Source: Acidithrix ferrooxidans (lineage in GTDB: Bacteria; Actinomycetota; Acidimicrobiia; Acidimicrobiales; Acidimicrobiaceae). Taken from it: a stretch of DNA of 41,611 nt. This document shows positions 1-7,862 of this stretch, in pieces (within the stretch, counting starts at the first letter, position 1; each line of letters starts with the position of its first letter). The DNA lies in contig NZ_JXYS01000022.1 in assembly GCF_000949295.1 (NCBI RefSeq), positions 1 to 41,611 of the forward strand, in the 5' to 3' direction. The notes under the pieces were generated by a model. The model was given only the letters and a program-made list of their open reading frames with translations. It searched no databases and was not told where the DNA came from. Both the position numbers and the translations under genes were made by a program.

Positions 1-979
1 GTCCTGGTTTGGATTTGCGAGCTCCCTCGTAGAGCTCGCGCCGTCTATTTAGTAGCTCAATATGTTCGCCACTGTGTGCTTGTTGTGGAGTTACGAATTT
101 GATGCCAGAGTGCTGATGGTCGTTGTTGTAGTGATCAACGAAGTCACTCATCCACTTACGCGATTCTTCTATTGTGGCAAATCCTCCATAGGGATAGCTT
201 GGAAAGTACTTCACCGTCTTAAAGAGCGACTCAATATGAGCGTTGTCATTTGATACCCGAGGCCGTGACCTCGATATATTTACATCTAGCTCATATAAGT
301 ACTCAACTAGTGACCACCCCTTCATGGGTGATCCATTGTCGCTGTGGATCACCTTCGGGACCATATTCTCTCTAGCCATTGCTCGCTTTACGACTCTCTT
401 TAGCTGCTCAGAGCTTTCGGATTCGTATACTTCCCATCCGACTATCTTCCTCGAATAAAGGTCGATGATCACATAGGCGTAGTAATAGATACCCCTAGCT
501 GGTCCATTTAGCCAGGTGATATCAAGTGTCCAGATGTCACCTGGTTTTACTGCTGTGTGCACTGGTCTAGCTCTCTTCTTCGGCGGTTTCGTCCTGCTCC
601 TGCGCTTGTTTAGATTGCTATCGGCTAGTACTCGATAGAAGGTCCTCTCAGATGCAATGTATCTGCCCTGATCAGCGAGCTTTGGAACTATTTGGGCAGG
701 GGTAAGAGAGGAGAACTTACTCGAAGTACATACTTCGATGATCTCATGTCTCTCTTCCTCCGATAGTGCGTTAGAGCGACGTTTGTGTACAGCTCCTCGC
801 CGGCGATCTGTAGCACCAGATTCCCATCGCCTAAATGTACGAGTGGATATCTTCAAAACTTCACAGGCTTTGTAACATCTAGCACCTGCATCTACTGCTT
901 CATTGATTAGAGCTACAGCTTGAGCTCGATCTGAGGGAGAGACTAAACGTCCCCTTCTTCCCCCCAGATCTCTCGTACT
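1..979 (-). CDS. IS3-family transposase OrfB, DDE integrase domain (partial)
   Basis: This frame is open from the slippery site at 979 to the window edge, so its C-terminus is missing. I translated it by hand. It opens with an HTH-like region (reading LVSPSDRAQAVALINEAV), followed by the integrase core. The catalytic triad is visible: Asp in GDIWTLDITW, Asp in VIHSDNGSP and Glu in NDNAHIESLFK, followed by the family-typical HYNNDHQHSGIKFVTP stretch. It has no clear start codon of its own and is most likely made only as an OrfAB fusion by -1 frameshifting. The fused protein cuts and joins DNA at the element ends. No internal stop is seen in the part present, so the enzyme may be intact. Confidence 0.87.
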
Positions 980-1437
980 TTTTTTTGAAGAACCAATAGA
1001 GCAGCAGCTTCTGCTAGCGCCTTTTCTTTCCGTCGAAGTTCAGCTTCAATTCGTACTCTAGCTTTACGTTCTTTATCAAGTTCCGCCTGGTGAGCCCTAT
1101 TAGCAGCACTCTTGTTGTCAAGAGCTGACTCTAGGGTGTTGCGCCACTCCTCCAGGTCTACTGCTAGAACTCCATTTGATCTCAACCAAGAACCGAGTTC
1201 GTGCTCATTCATCGCAGCTGTGTCAACAACAGCTTTGATCTTGTTGATCTTATCGCTGGCTGAATTTGCACTAGCCTTGCGCTCTGAGTTCCACTGGTAG
1301 ACAACGTTTGCATTGATTTCGTTATCCCTTGCAATCTTGGCGATAGCACCAGGTGTAGCATCTCCTGAATTGTCGAGCTCATATAGAGCTGCAACTACTT
1401 TTTGCTTTAGTTCTTTGGGGTACCTTTTCATGACCAT
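943..1437 (-). CDS. IS3-family transposase OrfA, helix-turn-helix protein
   Basis: This 164-residue protein begins with a transposase_8-type HTH (MKRYPKELKQKVVAALYEL, then GAIAKIARDNEINANVVYQW), which binds the element ends. The C-terminal half is a charged coiled coil (ELDKERKARVRIEAELRRK, then LAEAAALLVL) that would mediate oligomerisation. It is longer than many OrfA proteins (about 100 residues). Its ATG overlaps the end of the truncated upstream transposase frame, and a second ATG two codons later is an equally possible start. Near its 3' end the frame crosses a run of eight A residues (979-986) where ribosomes can slip into OrfB. Confidence 0.83.
   Translation of the reverse strand: MVMKRYPKELKQKVVAALYELDNSGDATPGAIAKIARDNEINANVVYQWNSERKASANSASDKINKIKAVVDTAAMNEHELGSWLRSNGVLAVDLEEWRNTLESALDNKSAANRAHQAELDKERKARVRIEAELRRKEKALAEAAALLVLQKKVREIWGEEGDV
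978..986 (-). promoter_or_regulatory. Programmed -1 frameshift site A8G of the IS3 element
   Basis: On the minus strand eight A residues followed by G lie in OrfA as CAA AAA AAA GTA. A one-base backward slip gives AAA then AGT ACG, which opens directly into OrfB with no stop. A poly-A run followed by G is the standard slippery signal of IS3-family elements. Whether a downstream stem-loop assists was not established. Confidence 0.75.
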
Positions 1438-2006
1438 TCCATCTTCGCCCTCTTATAAACAAAAATCAAGCTAGGTGACAACAATCTTGGCAGAGAGGGT
1501 GTTTCAAGATCAGAAGAAGGAGCAACCAAACGAGCACATATTACAGCTTTAGCAATTGCTGTCTCTTTTTCACTAAGGCCACACCGTAGTAGTTGCTCTT
1601 TGATCTTCAATCTGTCATAGAAGCTACTAGCTATTAGTTCAGGACCTAAGCGCCTAATATCAGATGCCTCTAGAGATGATGTATTGACATTTAGGAACTC
1701 GGCATCTTTTGTGATTACTTCACGATCAGAGCGAAGTGTTTGAGTAACAGAAAAGCTAGATAGAACTTTATCGGCGATTGACTTTAGTTCTAGATCACCT
1801 TCAAACAAAGACTCAGAGCCAGCTAGTCTCATCGTCAATATCTGAGCTAGCTTCTTGTAGTCCTTAGGATCGATCTCAAGTCGTCCTAGATCCATAACTA
1901 TCTCTTGGCGTACTTTATCTCCTTCGCGATAAGACCTAACTAACTGATGCTTTATATATTTAGTTCCAGTTGCCTTATTCTTAGTGGTCTTCTCGCGAAT
2001 GAACAT
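1428..2006 (-). pseudogene. IS1634-type transposase, 5' fragment cut by the IS3 element
   Basis: The first ~165 residues (MFIREKTTKNKATGTKYIKH, then LVRSYREGDKVRQEIVMDLGRLE) look like the N-terminus of IS1634/IS1549-type transposases, which are normally about 500-600 residues. The family-like sequence ends around LVAPSSDLET. The last ~25 residues (ending VYKRAKMEWS) read into DNA that belongs to the IS3 element. The DDE catalytic core is missing. I infer that the IS3 element landed in this gene; the remaining part should lie on the far side of that element, left of the window. The family assignment rests on the N-terminal sequence alone. Confidence 0.7.
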
Positions 2007-2124
2007 ATAACAAGTATACCAGATGAATTACCTTGTAGGCCAATATACCCAGCTAATACTCAGCTTAGGGCACTACATTCGCCATTTGAGAAAACCGAAC
2101 TTCATCTACCAGCATCTCCAAATA

Positions 2125-2198
2125 GGGGTTACCCCCAAATAGGGGCTAAAAGGGGGCTTAAACGGGGTCTTGGGGGGGGGATTCAGCCGAAACTGGGG
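2125..2198 (+). repeat. G-run cluster with G-quadruplex-forming pattern
   Basis: Runs of four or more G occur at 2125-2128, 2142-2145, 2152-2156, 2164-2167, 2172-2180 (nine G) and 2195-2198. The four runs from 2142 to 2180 are separated by loops of only 6, 7 and 4 bases, which fits the pattern of a four-tetrad intramolecular quadruplex on the plus strand. The surrounding DNA is AT-rich, so the cluster stands out. Its function is unknown. Confidence 0.7.
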
Positions 2199-2214
2199 TT
2201 AGAGAAATGGGCGC

Positions 2215-2356
2215 TGGCTCCGTCCCCCCCTGTGAATAGGAACGGAGCCAACTTTGGTTCAATTTGTTCGACGAGAGCCGCCATTCTCATCACAAAGATG
2301 AACCAATACTACTTTCGGTGTTAGTGGCTCTCACCTTGAGTGTTTTTACACCGAAA
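2215..2356. repeat. Cluster of one hairpin and three interleaved inverted repeats
   Basis: TGGCTCCGT (2215-2223) pairs with ACGGAGCCA (2242-2250) around an 18-base loop that contains seven C residues. Further arms are TTGGTTCA/TGAACCAA (2254-2261, 2299-2306), GAGAGCC/GGCTCTC (2273-2279, 2326-2332) and TTTCGGTGT/ACACCGAAA (2313-2321, 2348-2356). The last three interlock rather than nest, so they would form either alternative hairpins or a pseudoknot chain. Confidence 0.6.
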
Positions 2357-3077
2357 AATCTTTGTACCCAATTTATCGTCAATACAGATGCCAACTTAAA
2401 GACAAGTTTCACTTCGATCCTAAAAATCGAGCGCTATGTCGATAAGCCCGAATGGATTACAGGATCAAAAGGAGCCCCGATGGCACCTACGGTCGTACAA
2501 GACGCTAGCTCCAGAAGATACTGTCGATTCCCTGTCTCGCCCCACCTCGAACCAGCCCTTGCTTCACCCTGGTGATCCCAATGAATCGAGATAGATCCAA
2601 AACTCCAGAGTTAACCCACATAACGAAATTTACAATATTTAAATCACCTAAACAATAAACTCCTAATCGGCACTCTGTGGCATTCAAGGACACCACGACG
2701 GTTACTTCTACAAGGCGATCGATATCTTTGGTCCTTATCTGAACCCATAGTCATGCAATTTGCCTATCAAATAAACGCCCGCCCATAGTGAAGAGCTCAG
2801 CGTCAAAGTGTCAACAACCTGTCAAGGTTCATAGAAACTCGAGATTCAGAGAGGATAAAGTAACTGCAAACCGACTGCCTAGCCTCATTCTCCAAAGTGC
2901 AGTTGCTTCCTCCGCTAGGACATCGGCGGAGTAGCAGCTAACGTAAATGAAACCTTGCAGATCTCAATGGCCCCTAACAAGTTATAGGGAAGTTCTCAAC
3001 TGTATGAATCGGAACATTGTAGCTTAGAGACCATCAGTGGAATATAATTTTTAAAAGCCACCTCTTATGCTCCAAAT

Positions 3078-3103
3078 ATGAATCGCAGAAAGCTGCGATT
3101 CAT
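3078..3103. repeat. Perfect 11-bp hairpin with 4-base loop
   Basis: ATGAATCGCAG is followed by loop AAAG and the exact complement CTGCGATTCAT. There is no T-run on either side, so a standard intrinsic terminator is unlikely. No gene borders it directly. Confidence 0.6.
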
Positions 3104-3671
3104 TTGAAGTCGCACCTAGCCCCTTACCTCTAAACGTGCCTTTACGATGACCCCTCGCAAAGGCTACCAATCAATCGCATGAACTCAAAGCTTTGTTGGT
3201 CGCAGCTTCCAACCACACTCGCTTTTATTGAAACGATTTCCAAAGGACACTCGATGATCGATACGAACCCTAGATGCGATTTGAGCCGCATCTGCGATCT
3301 AAATGGGGTTACCTTGATCCGATCGAATCCCTTAGAAGGCGAATTTCAATGGAGCAATAACTAAAGCACAGGAACGAGCCAACGAAATCTTCGAGTTACT
3401 AGAACCCCTATCTATCGCATTATGGTTACCTTTACATTTAATGCTTTCGCAAATCGTAGGTAACGCAAATTACAAAGATAACCCGACATGCAAACTTTAT
3501 TCAAAGACGACTACTTGCGCGCTATTAAACCCTAAATAAAAGGTGCAATTCCCAGTTTTAAAATGCTATTTAGTCATAAATCGAGTTATTGGTCGATTAT
3601 TTATAGAAGCATAGGATGGAAATCAACCCGGATATCCAAAATATATAAAGTAGCAATGAACTACTTCAACT

Positions 3672-4895
3672 TCATCCTGGAATTATAGTTACCGAGTCAC
3701 CGGCCAATCTGTTGCGCTCTCTAAGGAGGAATCCTCTTCCTACGAGCATCAAAAGAGCCGCCACTACACCAGCAATACTCGCCATTGCCCATGCCGTCCC
3801 GAATGAATTATGATCTACTACATAGCCAAAGATCAATGGCCCGACAACGGATCCGACAAAGGCGCCAGATTGAGTAGTTCCAGTAGCGCGACCTTCTGCT
3901 CCTGGGTGGTTGACAATAATTGCAAAATTAAAGACACCGTTCCATCCCCAACCTGCGGCATAACCAATAACGGTAGCAGGAACAATCAGGTATGAAAGTC
4001 CAGTTGCAAATCCTAAATAGCCAATGGATCCAAGACATAACATGGTCGCTATCACGACCAAATGGCGTCCACCGCGCCTATCCGCGAAGTAACCGCCGGC
4101 CAAACGTGAAATCAAACTAGTTGCCGAACCTAGTGCGCCCAACAATCCTGCATTACCTGGTGTCCAGTGTGCATGCACTGCATTCTCAACCAAAAATGCA
4201 CCAAGAGCATTTGCCACTCCAGCGCCGATAGCCATTGCAAGCGTAAGCATCAAAATTGGAGCAAGAGCGATTTTAGGCCGGGTCGCCTTGTCGACCTTTG
4301 CAATTATTCTTTCGCCTTCATGTGGCTCTCTCGGAATGGCGATAACGACCAAAAGGGCAAAGAGCGCGCCCATGGCGTACGCATATCTCCAGCCGATCGT
4401 CAAAGCAACAGAAGGCACCGCTAGACCTGCTAACAGGGTTGCTACTGGGATCGCGGCCTGCTTCACCCCAAGTGCAAAGCCACGGCGACTTTTGTTTACA
4501 GAATGAATGACAAAGAGATTAGCCGCAGGTTGATTAGCACCATTTGCCATACCCGCAATAGCCAAAATAACAATCATGGTAGATATCGAATGCACAAATA
4601 ATGATATCGATGCCATTGACAGACTTGAAACCGACACACAGATACGCATTATCGTGGGTCCGCCTGCACGTTCAGCCAAGGATCCAGAGGCTAAAGAGAC
4701 GATCGCTGCAGATGCGAAGAAGACAGCTACCAAAATACCGAGTTGGCCGATGGAAAATTTAAGACTTTGACGAACCTGCACCGCCAATGCACCGGTAAGA
4801 AATACAGGAAACACAGTTGAAGTGGTCGTTGAGATTGCCACTGCGACTCTGTACCCACCGCGAGAACGAAGTTTTAGGGGTTGAGTCGAAGTCAA
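3672..4895 (-). CDS. MFS transporter, 12-TM, substrate unknown
   Basis: This 407-residue protein has about 12 hydrophobic helices in two six-helix halves split by a charged loop near residues 193-208 (PREPHEGERIIAKVDKATR). The MFS loop 2-3 signature appears as GSLAERAGGPTIMR, with its weaker counterpart ADRRGGRH in the second half. This resembles the NimT/CynX-like branch of the superfamily, but the transported compound cannot be read from the sequence. The start is TTG behind a purine-rich AGGTGGGG. It follows the ferredoxin gene on the same strand after about 220 bases holding palindromes, so it is probably transcribed from its own promoter. Confidence 0.87.
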   Translation of the reverse strand: MTSTQPLKLRSRGGYRVAVAISTTTSTVFPVFLTGALAVQVRQSLKFSIGQLGILVAVFFASAAIVSLASGSLAERAGGPTIMRICVSVSSLSMASISLFVHSISTMIVILAIAGMANGANQPAANLFVIHSVNKSRRGFALGVKQAAIPVATLLAGLAVPSVALTIGWRYAYAMGALFALLVVIAIPREPHEGERIIAKVDKATRPKIALAPILMLTLAMAIGAGVANALGAFLVENAVHAHWTPGNAGLLGALGSATSLISRLAGGYFADRRGGRHLVVIATMLCLGSIGYLGFATGLSYLIVPATVIGYAAGWGWNGVFNFAIIVNHPGAEGRATGTTQSGAFVGSVVGPLIFGYVVDHNSFGTAWAMASIAGVVAALLMLVGRGFLLRERNRLAGDSVTIIPG

Positions 4896-5027
4896 ATGAA
4901 CCCCACCTCTACTTCTTGTAGAATCAAAGCTTTGTGACTAGCCTGATCAGTAGCGGATCCAATTTCAGATTCCATCGTTAATATCGCCTGTTGTATCTAT
5001 CCATAACAGCTTAGTCAGTTAGGGTAG

Positions 5028-5054
5028 ATTGCACAGACTATTGTAATGTGCAAT
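5028..5054. promoter_or_regulatory. Operator-like inverted repeat upstream of the MFS gene
   Basis: ATTGCACA and TGTGCAAT are perfect complements separated by 11 bases (19 bp centre to centre), the size of a site for a dimeric repressor. It sits about 130 bases upstream of the MFS start and downstream of the ferredoxin gene. No regulator gene lies next to it. Confidence 0.4.
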
Positions 5055-5060
5055 GGATTA

Positions 5061-5116
5061 CTCGATAGATCGAGGTGTATTCCGGTATTCGATCCAACCG
5101 AGACGATACAATACCG
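5061..5116. repeat. Palindrome and hairpin just after the ferredoxin gene
   Basis: CTCGAT-AG-ATCGAG (5061-5074) is a short palindrome. CGGTATT (5083-5089) pairs with AATACCG (5110-5116) and abuts the ferredoxin stop codon on the minus strand. The position suits the end of the operon, but there is no clear U-run, so calling it a terminator is only a possibility. Confidence 0.35.
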
Positions 5117-5311
5117 CTAGTTGTCTACAATTTTAATTGCGAGCTCTGGACAAAGCTGTACGGCTCTTTTGGCAGATTCAAGATGAACATCTCGAAGTTT
5201 ATCGTTATGAACTAATGGGTAGTGCCACTTGTCGAGCTCCATATACTCCTCCAATAACGCAGCACACGTTCCATGGCCGTGACAGCGCGTAGGATCAATG
5301 ACGATTCTCAT
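5117..5311 (-). CDS. [3Fe-4S]-type ferredoxin
   Basis: This 64-residue protein has three cysteines in the pattern C10-x5-C16 ... C54-P, as in single-cluster [3Fe-4S] ferredoxins of actinobacteria, which often serve cytochrome P450s. The fourth ligand of a [4Fe-4S] cluster is missing, with His/Gly residues in CHGHGTC in its place. It should carry single electrons in the cytosol. Its ATG overlaps the stop of the NuoF-like gene by four bases (ATGA), so the two are translationally coupled and the ferredoxin is most likely the redox partner of that protein. No P450 gene lies in the window. Confidence 0.9.
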   Translation of the reverse strand: MRIVIDPTRCHGHGTCAALLEEYMELDKWHYPLVHNDKLRDVHLESAKRAVQLCPELAIKIVDN

Positions 5312-6684
5312 TTTCCGCCTATGGACGACATGCCGCTATTCATCTTCGGCGTCGGCAGAAGAACCGATCTATGGTTTACGCCAACGACCGAACAGTTCCC
5401 GGACTTATGAAGCTTGATCTCATCTCCAAAGGCGCCTACTGTTGAGCGGACCAATCCGATAACACCATCTGGATGCTGGCAGCCACCTCGATGCTCGACG
5501 AGCGGGATTACACTTCTCAGCTCAGCTATACCTTTTTCAACATTTGAAGAGAGGGCAATACGTGCAAATGCCGTCGAAATCTCGGGGAGACCAAAGACGC
5601 AAGGGCCACACTGTCCAGCGCTCTGTCGTGAAAGATATTCAACAATTCCAGCAGCCTCAACTACTGGACATGTGTCCTTGGATAGGACGCCTATAATTCC
5701 TGCTCCGATATTAAGCTTGCGATCCGCCAAAGTATGATCATCGAAAGAGAAATTAAGATCACTTTCATCTCGGACATTGATCCAACCACCAAAGTAGCCG
5801 CCCACCAAAAGAGCCCTGACGGAGGAAGCTCCGGCCTCCCGTAATAGTGCAGCCACAGAGACACCTGGGTTCACCTCATAGACACCCGGCCTAGCCACCG
5901 AACCGGATATGGTAAGCAGTCTTGTTCCCGAGTCATACCCAACACCACCACTACGATACCAATCGCCTCCAAAGCGAAGTATTAAAGCAGCATTTGCAAA
6001 AGTCTCCACGTTGGATAGTAGCGTTGGCGCCCCTTTAATACCCGAAGTAGCGAGTCGATCTGTTGAAAACCTAGGAAGAGCAGGTCCGCGCTCAATGCGT
6101 CGTACCACAGAGGTCTCCTGACCCGAAACGTATCCAGGTGGGGCCTCTACGACCGAAACGCGTACCTCGTTGATTCCACGATCTCGACGTTCGCGAAGCG
6201 CAGCATTGATTGCTACGTGGGCCTCTTTATCTTTGACGTAAATATATCCTGCTTTAGCGCCCAAGACCTCGGCAATAATGGACATCCCATCTAATACCAA
6301 ATGAGGGTTGGCTCGTAGTAAAGAAGAATCCTTCCTGGACAAAGGTTCTGACTCTGAGCCATTGGCGACGATATAGATAGCCTTCTTGGTTCGAGCGTTC
6401 GCTACAGCATCTATCTTTCGATACATCGGGAAACGCGCACCACCGCGACCGGTAAGGTTCGCAACCCTAAGTGTCTCTATAATCATATTCAAACTAAGCC
6501 CAGTGGGAATTCGGCCATAGTTTGAGATATGTTCAGCCAAAGTAACTCGAGATTTTGATCGGAGTTCGAAATCACCAGCATAGGAAATATCGGGATTGCC
6601 CGTTCTGAGCGAAGTCTCCCAAGATAGGCTCAGGCGACGTGAACCCGACGGTGCCATAATGCTAGTTGAAACGCTTTCATTCAT
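5308..6684 (-). CDS. NuoF-like NAD(P)H/FMN/iron-sulfur oxidoreductase
   Basis: This 458-residue protein resembles the 51-kDa (NuoF) subunit of complex I, but stands outside any nuo operon. It shows the flavin/nucleotide-binding segment TGRGGARFPMYRKID, then VANGSESEPLSRKD in place of the NuoF NxDExEP motif, then KGAPTLLSNVETFANA, an SLBB-like part (GVYEVNPGVSVAALL) and a C-terminal iron-sulfur domain. The N3-type cluster region reads SAGQCGPCVFG (near residue 359) and later RGGCQHPDG (near 398), so three of the usual four cysteines remain and the first is Ala. It likely takes hydride from NAD(P)H and passes electrons to the coupled ferredoxin or to the membrane protein. SD GGAGG lies about 10 bases before ATG. 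Confidence 0.88.
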   Translation of the reverse strand: MNESVSTSIMAPSGSRRLSLSWETSLRTGNPDISYAGDFELRSKSRVTLAEHISNYGRIPTGLSLNMIIETLRVANLTGRGGARFPMYRKIDAVANARTKKAIYIVANGSESEPLSRKDSSLLRANPHLVLDGMSIIAEVLGAKAGYIYVKDKEAHVAINAALRERRDRGINEVRVSVVEAPPGYVSGQETSVVRRIERGPALPRFSTDRLATSGIKGAPTLLSNVETFANAALILRFGGDWYRSGGVGYDSGTRLLTISGSVARPGVYEVNPGVSVAALLREAGASSVRALLVGGYFGGWINVRDESDLNFSFDDHTLADRKLNIGAGIIGVLSKDTCPVVEAAGIVEYLSRQSAGQCGPCVFGLPEISTAFARIALSSNVEKGIAELRSVIPLVEHRGGCQHPDGVIGLVRSTVGAFGDEIKLHKSGNCSVVGVNHRSVLLPTPKMNSGMSSIGGK

Positions 6685-6725
6685 TACTTCAAAACCTCCA
6701 AGATAGTAAAATATCCCAATAACCT

Positions 6726-7862
6726 TTAATGTCCCTCGGAAGATCCTGAGAATTGGAAGGGAGCGCTAAAAGTACCGCTAAAAGTACTGCCGCTTAAGGA
6801 GACATTCATCGAAGCAAGGACCTTGCCGCTAGGCCCGCTCAAAGAGAGAACTAGCGAAGAACCATTTGCTTGGGAGACCGTGCCAACATAGGTGTTGGGT
6901 TTGGCGACTGTACCAAAGTAAGCCGTGCTGGATTGCAATACAAGTGCCCCATTTTGAGGGACACCATTCAACTGCACTTCAACATAGTCCTGCGAGTTGG
7001 CTACCGAACCACGCAATGTCAAAATAACTACACCAGCACTTGTCTGGCTTTGAACCACCGTTCCAGATATCGACCCATTTACCGGCAAAGCAACCGAGGG
7101 GGTCGTAGTGGGTGAAGAAGACGAGATTGCGCCTGTCGTAGCGACCGTTGTTGCACTCAATGAAGTTGACTTAGGCAATATAGAAAAGCTAGACGAGGAC
7201 TTCGCCCACCCTGGCTTTAACGGACCTTGAGATGCCCACGCCAAAATAGCCAGGGGAACTAAACTCAAACTCGCACCGGCCACCAACTTGCGAATTGGCG
7301 TCAAACCGCGCTCGCGCGAAGTTCTGAAGATTCCAAAGGCTCCAACTCCCAAAACAAACGCCACATAGATGATCTCGACGATCTTGATCTTGTCGTCAGA
7401 GCCTGTCCCAAGCGCATGAAAGAGAACCAGGCCAACCACTGCCCAGGACAGATAGTGGATCTTTTTCCATCTGGAGTGTGGAAACTTATGCCTAACGATA
7501 GACGTCGCAATAATGATAAGCATCAAGTCAAAAGATAAAGTCCCAAGGCCGACCCACAGCGGACGGTATTTAGAGACAAAGGGAATAATGGTTGTGGTAA
7601 TTCCAATCTTTACAAAGGGATCCAAGATAGCAGTTACTATATGAACCCCGAGGAAGATAACTGTAGTAAGCGAAAGTCGCCTATGTAGATCTGGCCCGAT
7701 AAACTTGCCAATTCCAGCTGGAGTTGACTTAGTGGCCGTCATTATTCCAAGGATTACAATCGCACCTAAAAGCAAAAGTGCGATAATACCGGTAGCACGC
7801 GTTATGTACCAAAGCAACTTCGGATTAGATACAATTGATCCAATAAGATTAACATGGCTCAT
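6726..7862 (-). CDS. Ferric-reductase-like heme membrane protein with external domain
   Basis: Of its 378 residues, about 1-205 form a ferric-reductase-like transmembrane domain with five or six helices. Its histidines (HRRLS, then FLGVHIV; KKIHYLSW, then VLFHALG) lie in two pairs and would bind two b-type hemes across the membrane. A Ser/Thr-rich linker (about 230-260, with SATTVATTGAISSSSPTTTP) leads to a beta-rich domain of about 115 residues that should face outward. No FAD- or NAD-binding domain is fused, unlike NADPH oxidases, so electrons must come from another protein, plausibly the NuoF-like subunit. The ATG overlaps the apbE stop by four bases. Confidence 0.87.
   Translation of the reverse strand: MSHVNLIGSIVSNPKLLWYITRATGIIALLLLGAIVILGIMTATKSTPAGIGKFIGPDLHRRLSLTTVIFLGVHIVTAILDPFVKIGITTTIIPFVSKYRPLWVGLGTLSFDLMLIIIATSIVRHKFPHSRWKKIHYLSWAVVGLVLFHALGTGSDDKIKIVEIIYVAFVLGVGAFGIFRTSRERGLTPIRKLVAGASLSLVPLAILAWASQGPLKPGWAKSSSSFSILPKSTSLSATTVATTGAISSSSPTTTPSVALPVNGSISGTVVQSQTSAGVVILTLRGSVANSQDYVEVQLNGVPQNGALVLQSSTAYFGTVAKPNTYVGTVSQANGSSLVLSLSGPSGKVLASMNVSLSGSTFSGTFSAPFQFSGSSEGH

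Larger units (their letters stand above)
1..1495 (-). mobile_element. IS3-family insertion sequence, incomplete in the window
   Basis: Two overlapping reading frames, OrfA (943-1437) and OrfB (1-979), have the classic IS3 layout, in which OrfB lies in the -1 frame and is reached by ribosomal slippage. The 5' end of the element should lie roughly between 1475 and 1500, where the neighbouring IS1634-type reading frame stops looking like its family. I cannot fix the terminal repeat because the other end is outside the window, so the outer boundary is approximate. Confidence 0.8.
2007..3671. other. Gene-free region of about 1.66 kb
   Basis: I see no convincing coding region here; short open frames show no recognisable domain. 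It contains the upstream flank of the IS1634-type gene, a G-run cluster (2125-2198), several inverted repeats (2215-2356), a hairpin at 3078-3103 and a weak hairpin close to the end of the MFS gene (arms 3648-3653 and 3661-3666). An imperfect stem around CTCCGC (2910-2915) and GCGGAG (2926-2931) is also present. Confidence 0.6.

Noticed and set aside
2120-2360. CRISPR array or retron RNA
   Set aside because: The repeats are inverted and differ from each other, no spacer periodicity is present and no cas or reverse-transcriptase gene is near.
2264-2575. Open frame of 103 codons in the structured region
   Set aside because: It overlaps the inverted-repeat cluster, has a composition unlike a folded protein and shows no family resemblance.
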